This document shows, in pieces, positions 37,201-44,023 of a stretch of 64,000 nucleotides of DNA (positions within the stretch are counted from its first letter, which is position 1; each line of letters starts with the position of its first letter). The notes under the pieces are model-generated. The model did not search any database, had not been told where the DNA came from, and saw only the letters and a list, made by a program, of their open reading frames with translations. The DNA is taken from NCBI GenBank assembly GCA_964527735.1, contig CAZGPG010000018.1, positions 13,114 to 77,113 on the forward strand, read 5' to 3'. The DNA comes from JBEBVQ01 sp964527735. Lineage in GTDB: Bacteria > Bacteroidota > Bacteroidia > Chitinophagales > Chitinophagaceae. A program made the translations under genes and the position numbers.

Positions 37201-38024
37201 CCAGCTATCTCTGGAGCACCGGCAGTACCGGGAATACGATTTATGTGTCTGCTACAGGGTGGTATTGGCTGAAGGTAAACCTGAACGGCTGCGTTACCGA
37301 AGCTGACATACTTATTACGGCCAAGCCTGCACCGGCCATAGACCTGGGCCCCGACCGCAACATCTGTCCCGCCGGGGTCATTACCCTGGACGCAGCTTAC
37401 CCCGGTATCAGCAGTTACCGCTGGAGCACGGGAGATACAACGGCTTCTGTCGTCATCAATAGTGCCGGTTTGTACCATGTTGCAGTAACGGATTATTATG
37501 GCTGCACCGGCTATGATACGATAAACCTGGCACAGCGTTACCTGCCGTATGTTTTTGCAGATGATACTACTGTTTGCGAGGAGACGCCGCTCCTGCTGGC
37601 GCCGCGTTATATGGATGCCGACTCCCTGTTATGGCCCGACGGCAGCACCGGCTATACCTGGCGGGTATCTCAGGGCGGCAGCTATATCGTGAAGGCGGCG
37701 AATGAATGCGGAACCGTAGCGGATACCATATTCGTGCGGCAGATATTCTGTGATATCTGGCTGCCTAATGTATTTACACCGAATGGCGATGGACTGAACG
37801 ATGTCTTTCGCGTACTGGGGAATACGGGAGGGATACGGGGGTACAGTCTCAGCATTTTCAACCGCTGGGGAGCGTGCATCTTCGTTTCGTCCGACAAACA
37901 CCAAGGATGGGACGGCCGGTACAAAGGCAGTGAAGCGCCGCTGGGTACCTATGTGTATATGCTCGAGTACAATGTTGACGGTATCCCTTACCGGCAGAAA
38001 GGGAATTTTCATTTGCTCAGGTGA
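34290..38024 (+). CDS. IgGFc-binding-domain surface protein with nine Ig-like repeats and T9SS type B domain
   Basis: 1244 residues. Signal peptide about 1-20 (ending FAYGQ). About 22-310 match the N-terminal domain of IgGFc-binding-type proteins (TDTEFWFAAPEVSQ, VSVAANSTVSVDLT, LGNDFWIPSQNF, GSEYIAIPGLLYG). An Ig/PKD-like module (SVCPGAAIYLYADT) is followed by nine tandem units of about 69 residues (about 525-1140) of the form '(V/P)NLGPD...C.DS..L...Y.WSTG..S..L.V..SG.YWLEV.D.GCT.SDT'. The end is a type B sorting domain (FTPNGDGLNDVFRVL ... FNRWGACIFVSSD ... GWDGRYKG ... GTYVYML). The IgGFc name reflects homology only; real ligands are probably surface polymers. The stop codon lies within a near-perfect 30-bp palindrome. 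Confidence 0.91.
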   Translation: MKEILLSFLFIIFSLFAYGQTDTEFWFAAPEVSQTPPDDLDRPILLRITAYTSPAIVTVTQPAGTGSAMPPQVVSVAANSTVSVDLTTWLDSIECKPADRVLNYGLKITATAPVSVYYEAAALNNPEAFILKGRTALGNDFWIPSQNFVRNNTGTFPQALSSFDIVATENNTTVTITPTNAIQGHVAGSTFSVVLNTGQTYSATAAGNAAASHLQGSRVTSDKPIAITVKDDLLNETTLYLDNCGDLGGDQIVPSSVVGSEYIAIPGLLYGPGDQLFITATQNGTTIRQNGGPVLATINAGGTYRLPVGTTATYVQTSAPAYVWQLSGMGCEMGLGLLPKINCTGSSSVSFVRSTARSLFLNLMVKNGGQGDFLVNGISGVITAAAFSAVPGTGGQWYTAQVSLPLPSYPQGNAISVVNTSSLFHLGVLEGGFLGGTTYSYFSDFGSVKANATAGSSSVCPGAAIYLYADTVASATYSWAGPNGFISNQQNPVIPGVSNTASGVYTVTVDLPGCSSDLDTVSVQVKNLTVDLGADTAVCRDSIMLGSSGVYTLPTYLWNTGDVTASLKVTVSGDYWLEVQDEGCTVRDTIQVTLNSAFVNLGPDTFFCGDSLILTPSSAYAAPVYLWNTGTTTPSLKVTLPGTYWLNVNDDGCTGSDTVQVALHSAAVNLGPDFDICADSVMLHSSTAYTSPSYRWSTGAVSPSLKVTGSGTYWLEVTDNGCTASDTVHALLRTTPVNLGPDTFFCDGTGILQSSGTYSAPTYRWSTGAISPQITIAAPGVYWLEVMDNGCTGSDTIRVIFRSTPVNLGADISVCGDSVILTPSAAYAGPAVYRWSTGATSRQLKAMMSGSYWLEVSSNGCTGSDTIEVKLDMPFAVNLGPDISVCDKDTPVRLQVPRTPGVRYLWSTGATDTMVVAGNSGAYWLAVVSGACHASDTVQVSIVPTPKVYLGADSVICEQTPLKLSAFVPGASYLWSTGSTGNTIYVSATGWYWLKVNLNGCVTEADILITAKPAPAIDLGPDRNICPAGVITLDAAYPGISSYRWSTGDTTASVVINSAGLYHVAVTDYYGCTGYDTINLAQRYLPYVFADDTTVCEETPLLLAPRYMDADSLLWPDGSTGYTWRVSQGGSYIVKAANECGTVADTIFVRQIFCDIWLPNVFTPNGDGLNDVFRVLGNTGGIRGYSLSIFNRWGACIFVSSDKHQGWDGRYKGSEAPLGTYVYMLEYNVDGIPYRQKGNFHLLR

Positions 38025-38035
38025 GCAAATGAAAA
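38006..38035 (+). terminator. 30-bp near-perfect palindrome over a stop codon
   Basis: TTTTCATTTGCTCA (38006-38019), two bases, then its exact complement (38022-38035). The stop TGA of the type B gene is 38022-38024. The transcript would form a hairpin ending in As; the other strand would end in Ts. It may stop or slow transcription, or protect the 3' end, before the downstream gene pair. Confidence 0.4.
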
Positions 38036-38080
38036 AATCTGTGGATGATTTTCTAAAAGTTACACAAAAAATGAACGATT

Positions 38081-38584
38081 ATGATACACATAAATCTGAA
38101 AAATTACCGGAAGACGCCAGCAGGTTGTATCATGCTGTTGTTATGCTTCTGGTTTTTTCCGGGATATGCACAGGAAACGGTTGCCGCTTCAGGTGGTAAC
38201 GCTTCAGGCAGCGGAGGCTCGGCAGCTTATACCGTGGGGCAGATAGCATATACAGCCAGCGTTACCACAGAAGGATCGGTAAGCCAGGGCGTGCAGCAGC
38301 CTTATGAAATCTTTACAACCGGCGTTCAAAATACAGCATTGAATATGCAGCTGTCCGTTTTCCCCAACCCCGTTACCGGTGATCTGAACCTGCAGGTGGT
38401 GGGCGAAAACTATATGTCGCTCAGCTGGCAGCTCCTCGACATGCAAGGAAAATTATTGAAAAGCGGACAGGTAACAGATCGTCATACACAAATAAATATG
38501 AGTGAGCTGACAGGGGCTCCCTACCTGCTGCATATTATCCAGAAAAATGCAACAGTTCAATCCTTTAAAATCATCAAAAAATGA
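38081..38584 (+). CDS. Small secreted protein with T9SS type A sorting domain
   Basis: 167 residues. The N-terminus has a long charged stretch before a hydrophobic core (CIMLLLCFWFFPGYAQ), a signal peptide ending near residue 31. Residues about 32-80 form a Gly/Ser/Ala-rich segment (ASGGNASGSGGSAAYTVGQIAY, VSQGVQQPYEIF) which is typical of short proteins that are often followed by a repeat fibre protein in this group. The rest is a type A sorting domain (SVFPNPVTGDLNLQV ... LLDMQGKLLKSGQ ... LTGAPYLLHI ... FKIIKK). Its stop overlaps the next start (ATGA), so it is translationally coupled to the tail-fibre-like gene. Function unknown. Confidence 0.86.
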   Translation: MIHINLKNYRKTPAGCIMLLLCFWFFPGYAQETVAASGGNASGSGGSAAYTVGQIAYTASVTTEGSVSQGVQQPYEIFTTGVQNTALNMQLSVFPNPVTGDLNLQVVGENYMSLSWQLLDMQGKLLKSGQVTDRHTQINMSELTGAPYLLHIIQKNATVQSFKIIKK

Positions 38585-40844
38585 AGAAGCTAATTATAAT
38601 TTTTGCAATGCTGACCTCCGCCGTATGCACCTTTGCCCAGTCACCGGAGAAAATGAGTTACCAGGCCGTCATCCGCAACAGCAGCAATCAGCTGGTCTCC
38701 AATCAGAAGGTAGGAATAAAAATAAGCATTCTGCTGGGTGCAGCCAGCAGAATATCCATATATGAAGAAACGCATAGTCCTGTTACCAACATGAACGGCC
38801 TGCTGAGTATCGAGGTCGGTAACGGCACAGTGATAAGGGGCGATTTATCTTCTATCGATTGGGCTGACGGAGTTTATTTCATCAAGACGGACACTGATCC
38901 GGAAGGAGGGCACAATTATACCATTACAAGTATAAGCCAACTGCTCAGCGTCCCTTATGCTTTACATGCGAAAACCGCAGAAACGGTCAGAACGATTAAC
39001 GAGACGGATCCTATGTTCGGCGCCTCTGCGGCGTCGGGTATAACGGGCGCGGATACAAGCAACTGGAACAACAAGCTGAGCAGTTACACGGAAACGGATC
39101 CTGTGTTTGGGACTTCTGCAGCGTTTGGAATAACATCAGCAAACATTACAAGCTGGAACAACAAACTGAGCAGCTATACGGAAACGGATCCTGTGTTTGG
39201 GACTTCTGCAGCGTTTGGAATAACATCAGCAANNNNNNNNNNNNNNNNNNNNNNNNNNNNNNNNNNNNNNNNNNNNNNNNNNNNNNNNNNNNNNNNNNNN
39301 NNNNNNNNNNNNNNNNNNNNNNNNNNNNNNNNACATTACAAGCTGGAACAACAAGTTGAGCAGCTATACGGAGACGGATCCTGTGTTTAAGGCTTCTGCA
39401 GCGTTTGGGATAACATCTGCTGATATTACCGACTGGAACACCAAGCTGAGCAGCTATACGGAAACGGACCCTGTGTTTGGGGCTTCTGTGGCGTTTGGAA
39501 TAACAGCAGCAAACATAACAAGCTGGAACAACAAGCTGAGCAGCTATACAGAGACGGATCCTGTGTTCAAAGGTTCCGCTGCATTCGGGATCACATCAGC
39601 AAACATTACGAGTTGGAATAACAAACTGAGCAGCTATACGGAGACGGATCCTATGTTTAAGGCTTCTGCAGCATTTGGGATAACATCTGCTGATATTACC
39701 GACTGGAACACCAAACTGAGCAGCTATACAGAGACGGATCCTGTGTTCAAAGGTTCCGCTGCATTCGGGANNNNNNNNNNNNNNNNNNNNNNNNNNNNNN
39801 NNNNNNNNNNNNNNNNNNNNNNNNNNNNNNNNNNNNNNNNNNNNNNNNNNNNNNNNNNNNNNNNNNNNNNTCACATCAGCAAACATTACGAGTTGGAATA
39901 ACAAGCTGAGTAGCTATACGGAAACGGACCCTGTGTTTGGGGCTTCTGTGGCGTCTGGAATAACATCAGCAAACATTACAAGCTGGAACACCAAGCTGAG
40001 CAGCTATACGGAGACGGATCCTGTGTTCAAAGGTTCCGCAGCGTTTGGGATCACATCAGCAAACATTGCGAGCTGGAACAACAAGCTGAGCAGCTATACG
40101 GAGACAGACCCTGTGTTCGGGGCTTCTGCGGCGTTTGGGATAACATCTGCTGATATTACCGGTTGGAACAACAAGCAAAGTAAGCTAACTGCCGGCACGG
40201 GAATAAGCATTACCGGTAATACCATTAGTGCAACGGGAGGAGGCGCACCTACAGGGCCGGCGGGAGGAGCCTTGTCCGGGACTTATCCTAATCCCGGTAT
40301 CGCATCAGGGGCTGTAAATTCAGCAGCAATTGCAGATGGTACTATCGTTAATGCAGATATATCCGGGTCTGCGGCAATAGCCTATTCAAAACTCAGCCTA
40401 AACAACAGCATAGTGGCTGGAGATATCACTGCCGGCGCCGTTACACCTGCCAAGATCAGCTCCGCCGGCGCCACCGGCGGCCAGGTGCTTACTTATAACG
40501 GTACTGCTGTTGCATGGGCCGCACCGCCTGCCGCCACAGTCGCATTCAAAAGAGTAGCCATCACCAGTGCCAACAGTCCTTATACGGTGCCTTTGGGTAT
40601 TGATATCGTAGGCGTCACTCAAAGTACACCGGTTGTCATAACGCTTCCCTCGGCAAGTGCTGCCGGCGCTGGCAGCGTTATTATCATTAGCCCCGAACAG
40701 GGCACCTATAATAACAGCAACCTGCTTACAGTGAATGCTGCTCCGGGCAATTTAATTGGCAGTTCTTCTTCAATCACGATAAACTCCCTGGCGAACGCAA
40801 GAAGATTGTACAGCGATGGTGTGAATACATGGTATATATTTTAA
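38581..40844 (+). CDS. Tail-fibre-like secreted repeat protein, interrupted by two sequence gaps
   Basis: The reading frame appears broken into three, but only because two 100-N runs shift it: leaving out each run restores one continuous frame and a perfect 90-bp repeat. At least 687 residues. Signal peptide about 1-20 (ending CTFAQ). About 20-135 hold a domain common in Bacteroidota fibre proteins (SPEKMSYQAVIRNSSNQLV ... ISQLLSVPYALHAKTAE). Eleven visible 30-residue units follow (ETDPVF..SAAFGITSANITSWNNKLSSYT). The C-terminal part has collagen-like and fibre-like sequence (GPAGGALSGTYPNPGIASG, GQVLTYNGTAVAW) and ends with a beta-rich tip. No T9SS domain is present, so it may depend on the coupled upstream protein for its surface location. 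Confidence 0.85.
39233..39332. other. Assembly gap (100 N) inside the repeat array
   Basis: Exactly 100 Ns, the usual placeholder for unknown length. The flanks join seamlessly (…CATCAGCAA | ACATTACAAG…) into the 90-bp period, so the real missing length should be a multiple of 90 bp, including zero. Confidence 0.97.
39771..39870. other. Second assembly gap (100 N) inside the repeat array
   Basis: Again exactly 100 Ns. The flanks GCATTCGGGA and TCACATCAGC join without loss to match intact units elsewhere, so the missing length should also be a multiple of 90 bp. Confidence 0.97.
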
Positions 40845-40885
40845 ACCGGCTCAAAGCGCATTTAAAGAATAAATAACATACCCCG

Positions 40886-40916
40886 TTGGCAGTTTGTGTC
40901 GGATCACCTAATTTTG
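40886..40916 (+). promoter_or_regulatory. Promoter for a short leader or small RNA
   Basis: TTG (40886-40888), a 20-base spacer and TAATTTTG (40909-40916) match the Bacteroidota TTG-N-TAnnTTTG pattern in full. A start near 40923 would give a transcript of about 160 bases up to the terminator at 41054-41084. Confidence 0.7.
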
Positions 40917-40939
40917 CACCGGAAACGGTTACTCCCGGA

Positions 40940-41023
40940 ATGAAAAAACATACATCCTATATCATGTGCTGGCTCAAACGTTGTTTTCCCGCAGAGGGGA
41001 AGGGTGCTATCCGTATATCATAA
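40940..41023 (+). CDS. Possible 27-residue leader peptide
   Basis: ATG at 40940 to TAA at 41021-41023 inside the leader transcript. The peptide is basic with two Cys and one Trp and has no run of one amino acid as in classical attenuation peptides. CTCCCGGA lies just before the ATG. Coding potential cannot be judged at this length; it may be chance. Confidence 0.25.
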   Translation: MKKHTSYIMCWLKRCFPAEGKGAIRIS

Positions 41024-41053
41024 ATTAATAACAAATCTGATAAATTGATTGAT

Positions 41054-41084
41054 ACCCTTCGGAATGACCCGAAGGGTTTTTTTT
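41054..41084 (+). terminator. Strong rho-independent terminator just before the thioesterase gene
   Basis: A perfect 9-bp stem ACCCTTCGG/CCGAAGGGT (41054-41062 with 41069-41077), a 6-base loop and eight Ts (41077-41084). The next start codon is only 16 bases away, so it either ends an upstream small RNA or acts as a regulated stop within the thioesterase leader. Confidence 0.88.
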
Positions 41085-41100
41085 GATAAACTGTAATATA

Positions 41101-41508
41101 ATGATGAAGCTGATCAATAAAAAAATATGCATGACCAAGGATATCGGTATCCATGGAAATATGTTTGGGGGGATATTGATGTCGTGGATTGACGAATCCG
41201 CAGCAGCCTTTGCAACCGAATATTGCTGCACACCCAATATGGTCACGCTGCGGGTGGGAGAATTATTGTTTAAAAAACCGCTCAAGGTAGGCAACCATGT
41301 GCGGCTGTATGGCGATGTGGCTCATTTGGGTAATACCAGCCTGACACTCAATATAGAAGCACGGAGGTATAGCGTATACAGCGGGGAAGAAACCGTGGTA
41401 TGCACTACGTCCATCACTTTCGTGCGGATTGACGAAGACGGCAATCCCACTCCTATCGGCGCCACCATCCGGAACCGGTATGAAGATCAGCGTACGGCGT
41501 CTGCTTAA
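41101..41508 (+). CDS. Acyl-CoA thioesterase, hotdog fold
   Basis: 135 residues from ATG at 41101 (a second ATG at 41104 and another at 41131 are also possible). The hotdog-fold core is seen in IHGNMFGGILMSWIDESAAAFA (central helix with the acidic residue of the active site), VTLRVGELLFKKPLKVGNHV and ETVVCTTSITFVRIDEDG. These enzymes hydrolyse acyl-CoA to fatty acid and CoA in the cytoplasm; the substrate chain length cannot be told. A terminator sits only 16 bases upstream, which leaves room for attenuation; no separate promoter was seen between the terminator and the gene. Gene neighbours are not metabolic. Confidence 0.9.
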   Translation: MMKLINKKICMTKDIGIHGNMFGGILMSWIDESAAAFATEYCCTPNMVTLRVGELLFKKPLKVGNHVRLYGDVAHLGNTSLTLNIEARRYSVYSGEETVVCTTSITFVRIDEDGNPTPIGATIRNRYEDQRTASA

Positions 41509-41702
41509 TGATTGTTTTGCCGTTATCCTCCTGCGTCGGAATGACATCGTGGACAGATCCATGCGATACGCATTATATCCAATTTAGCACGCTAAATGAT
41601 TCGTCGGGATGATCGCGTTGCCGCACACTATGGAATGACATGCCCCCGGTCTGGTTTTTGTATCTCTGCGTAGTACTACCCAATTTTAATTAATTGCGTA
41701 TT

Positions 41703-41740
41703 CCTGCGCTTACATTCTGTGTAAGCGCAGGATAACTTTG
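41703..41740 (+). promoter_or_regulatory. Promoter with a perfect 11-bp inverted repeat, upstream of a T9SS gene
   Basis: The region 41509-41797 (289 bp) has no gene. CCTGCGCTTAC (41703-41713), a 7-base loop and its complement (41721-41731) end one base before TAACTTTG (41733-41740), a full match to the -7 element TAnnTTTG. No clear -33 TTG was found; the hairpin occupies that place. It could be an operator or the terminator-like end of an upstream RNA. The rest of the region shows no further structure I can name. Confidence 0.5.
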
Positions 41741-41797
41741 TCTTGTTGCCATCAATGGCATTTCCTGATATTTTATTGAATAACTAAAACCTTCAGT

Positions 41798-43921
41798 ATG
41801 AGAAGAAATACTATTTATTTAAGCTTGTCTCTGGCACTGGCAACGGCATTACCATTGGATATGCAGGCGCAGAATGCCCATCTCGAATGGGTGCGCGGCG
41901 GCGGAGCTACTATGTGGGATGAAGCGAGCTCTGTAACTACTGACCCGCAGGGGAATGCAATTACAGTGGGGGCATTTTATTCGGATGCCACTCCGTCCAC
42001 TCAATTTTCTTTTATCCCTGCAAATGCACATACGCCTCTTGCCGGGCGGGATTTATGGAATGCTTATGCCATAAAAACCAACCCGGCAGGTGATGTGATC
42101 TGGGCCAAAAACTTTTTTGGCGGTGGTGGGAATGGTACTGCGAGCAGTGTGAAGACCGATAAAGACGGGAATATATACATTACCGGATTATTCAACGAAG
42201 AGCTGGATTTTGGTACGGTACAAATCACGAGCAAGGGCGAACGGGATATTTACGTGGTAAAGCTGGACTCCAACGGGAATTACATCTGGGCGCATGGCTT
42301 TGGCGGTGATGACAAAACCGATGAATGGGGTGTGGGCATCGACGTGGATGCAGCAGGTAACGTGTATGTAACCGGGCAGCTGACAAAAGGAGATGTGGAT
42401 ATGAACCCCGGGGCAGGCGTGGATCTGGTATCTGGGCCCGGTCTTTTTTTCCTGAAACTTTCTCCCGCAGGTGACTTTGAATGGGCTAATGCCATTAACG
42501 GAGACGTGTTTCTGAAAGAGTTTTCGGGAGACGTGCTGAAGGTGAATGAAAATGGAGATGTGCACGTTACCGGCTATTTTATTAATACGGTCGACTTTGA
42601 TCCGGCAGGATCCGGCCAGACCCTCACATCAATCCCGATGGTACCCCCGGGCAGCTTTCCAGACGAAGATGCTTTTGTGCTGAAACTTGATAATGCAGGT
42701 AACTATCGCTGGGCAAGAAGTATTGGCGGCGGCGGCTATACCCAGGGATGGGGTATTACCGTAGATGACGAAAGTAATGTATACTCGGTAGGAACGTTTG
42801 CCAACCAGATAGATCTGAATCCGGGCGCCGGGAGTCATGTTGTCAATTCATTCAACTCAAACCATGATGTTTATATCAGCAAGCTCGATTCTAACGGGAA
42901 TTACGTATGGGGTAAAAGCTTCGGCGGAAACGGCACAGAATATGGCCATGGCATTGAAATAGACCAACTGAAGAATGTTTATGTTACCGGTTCTGCCGGC
43001 TCTACCAGACTGGATTATAATCCCGGTACCAATCCCCAGGATACTTTTTTTGCCGACAGGATCGGAAGCTGGGCGGATATGTTTATCGTGAAGTTGAATG
43101 AAGCAGGTGATTTTGCATGGGCCAAAACGTTCGGTTCCACTTCTTCTACAATAGGCGGATTGTCGCTGGCTATCAGTGATAAATTTGAGATTTACACGAT
43201 TGGGGTGTTTAACGGAACGGTTGATTTCGATCCGGGCGCCGGAGTAGAAAATATGTCATTCCTCGGAGGCAATTCCAGCATTTTTATTCACAAGATGTCT
43301 TGTTCCGACAGAGTGGATACATTCATAAGATCGGAGTCTTGCGGTGCGTACAGCTTTGGCGACAGCATTTATACAAGCACGGGCACTTATATCATTACAT
43401 CTTTGACCGGACTCGGATGTGATAGCATCATTACACTTGACCTTACGGTAAATAGTATAACTGCGCCAATGATCAATGTTGATGAGTTTACCTTAAGCGT
43501 GAATGATATTTACAGCAAATACCAGTGGTTCAAGGATGGCGATTCTATCCCGGGAGCTACCGCGTCATCTTATTATGTTACGGAGAATGCCGTGTATTAT
43601 GTAGCGATTGAGAATGATGAAGGTTGCCGGACACAGTCCGGGGAATACAGGGTGAATAATGTATCGGTCGGGGAGATTGCCGGCGGACAAGGATCAATTA
43701 CCGTTTATCCCAACCCGGTGAAAGACCATCTTTATATCCGGACGAATGAAGATGTGCACGTGCGCTTGTTTCAGCCGGACGGCAGATTGGTGTTGCAATC
43801 AGAATCAGTGCATGCAGCCGGATATTTGTCATTGAACGGCTTGCCCGCAGGAATATATATATTGCAGGTGGCTGACGCGGAAGGTGTTTTGCTGCAGACG
43901 CTCAGATTAGTGAAGCAGTAA
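41798..43921 (+). CDS. Secreted SBBP/propeller-like protein with T9SS type A sorting domain
   Basis: 707 residues. Signal peptide about 1-24 (ending LDMQAQ). About 30-500 consist of repeats of about 60-70 residues of the SBBP type (TDKDGNIYITGLFNEELDFG, VDAAGNVYVTGQLTKGDVD, VDDESNVYSVGTFANQIDLNPG, each with 'F.WA..' strands: DVIWAKNF, NYIWAHGFGG, DFEWANAI), a beta-propeller family. A short Cys-containing module (CGAYSFGDSIYTSTGTYIITSL) and an Ig-like one (YQWFKDGDSIPGAT) follow, then a type A sorting domain (TVYPNPVKDHLYI ... LPAGIYILQV ... LRLVKQ). Well-formed promoter upstream and terminator downstream suggest a single-gene transcript. The D-N-P-G motifs recall calcium-binding loops. Confidence 0.9.
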   Translation: MRRNTIYLSLSLALATALPLDMQAQNAHLEWVRGGGATMWDEASSVTTDPQGNAITVGAFYSDATPSTQFSFIPANAHTPLAGRDLWNAYAIKTNPAGDVIWAKNFFGGGGNGTASSVKTDKDGNIYITGLFNEELDFGTVQITSKGERDIYVVKLDSNGNYIWAHGFGGDDKTDEWGVGIDVDAAGNVYVTGQLTKGDVDMNPGAGVDLVSGPGLFFLKLSPAGDFEWANAINGDVFLKEFSGDVLKVNENGDVHVTGYFINTVDFDPAGSGQTLTSIPMVPPGSFPDEDAFVLKLDNAGNYRWARSIGGGGYTQGWGITVDDESNVYSVGTFANQIDLNPGAGSHVVNSFNSNHDVYISKLDSNGNYVWGKSFGGNGTEYGHGIEIDQLKNVYVTGSAGSTRLDYNPGTNPQDTFFADRIGSWADMFIVKLNEAGDFAWAKTFGSTSSTIGGLSLAISDKFEIYTIGVFNGTVDFDPGAGVENMSFLGGNSSIFIHKMSCSDRVDTFIRSESCGAYSFGDSIYTSTGTYIITSLTGLGCDSIITLDLTVNSITAPMINVDEFTLSVNDIYSKYQWFKDGDSIPGATASSYYVTENAVYYVAIENDEGCRTQSGEYRVNNVSVGEIAGGQGSITVYPNPVKDHLYIRTNEDVHVRLFQPDGRLVLQSESVHAAGYLSLNGLPAGIYILQVADAEGVLLQTLRLVKQ

Positions 43922-43946
43922 ATGCGGCAATCATAAATCCAGGGAG

Positions 43947-43981
43947 AGGGCGTATTCCCGTATGGGGCGCCCTTTCTTTTT
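43947..43981 (+). terminator. Terminator after the SBBP-type gene
   Basis: AGGGCG (43947-43952) pairs with CGCCCT (43968-43973); inside, CCC pairs with GGG. It is followed by TTTCTTTTT. It lies 26 bases after the stop at 43921 and before the kinase gene at 44024. Confidence 0.7.
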
Positions 43982-44023
43982 GTTGCATACTTTCCTGTCG
44001 ATATTTTAATAATTTTAGAAGGT

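Larger units (their letters stand above)
39001..40190 (+). repeat. In-gene array of 90-bp (30-residue) repeat units
   Basis: Units begin at 39001, 39091, 39181, 39371, 39461, 39551, 39641, 39731, 39921, 40011 and 40101. The step is 90 bases except across the N runs (190). Several units are nearly identical in base sequence, so the true copy number was probably lost during assembly. Confidence 0.93.
40923..41084 (+). ncRNA. Candidate small RNA or attenuator leader upstream of a thioesterase gene
   Basis: About 160 bases lie between a full promoter match and a strong terminator. Near the 5' end the sequence ACCG-GAAA-CGGT (40918-40929) forms a GNRA-type tetraloop hairpin, though the mapped start could fall within it; a second hairpin, TTCCC-GCAGAG-GGGAA, lies near 40985-41001. 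A 27-codon reading frame (40940-41023; MKKHTSYIMCWLKRCFPAEG...) is included; it starts 17 bases from the predicted 5' end. The terminator ends 16 bases before the thioesterase start. It could be an independent small RNA, a leader with attenuation, or a leader-peptide gene. I matched it to no known riboswitch class. Confidence 0.4.

Noticed and set aside
38581..40844. Apparent frameshifts splitting the fibre gene into three
   Set aside because: The shifts come only from the two 100-N placeholders; removing them restores one frame and one repeat period.
40923..41084. A SAM (S-box) riboswitch, suggested by GGGTGCTATCC near 41000
   Set aside because: The other conserved S-box parts (the AGAGAGG-type 5' strand and the GATGAA...GGCAACC segment) are absent, so only a short chance likeness remains.
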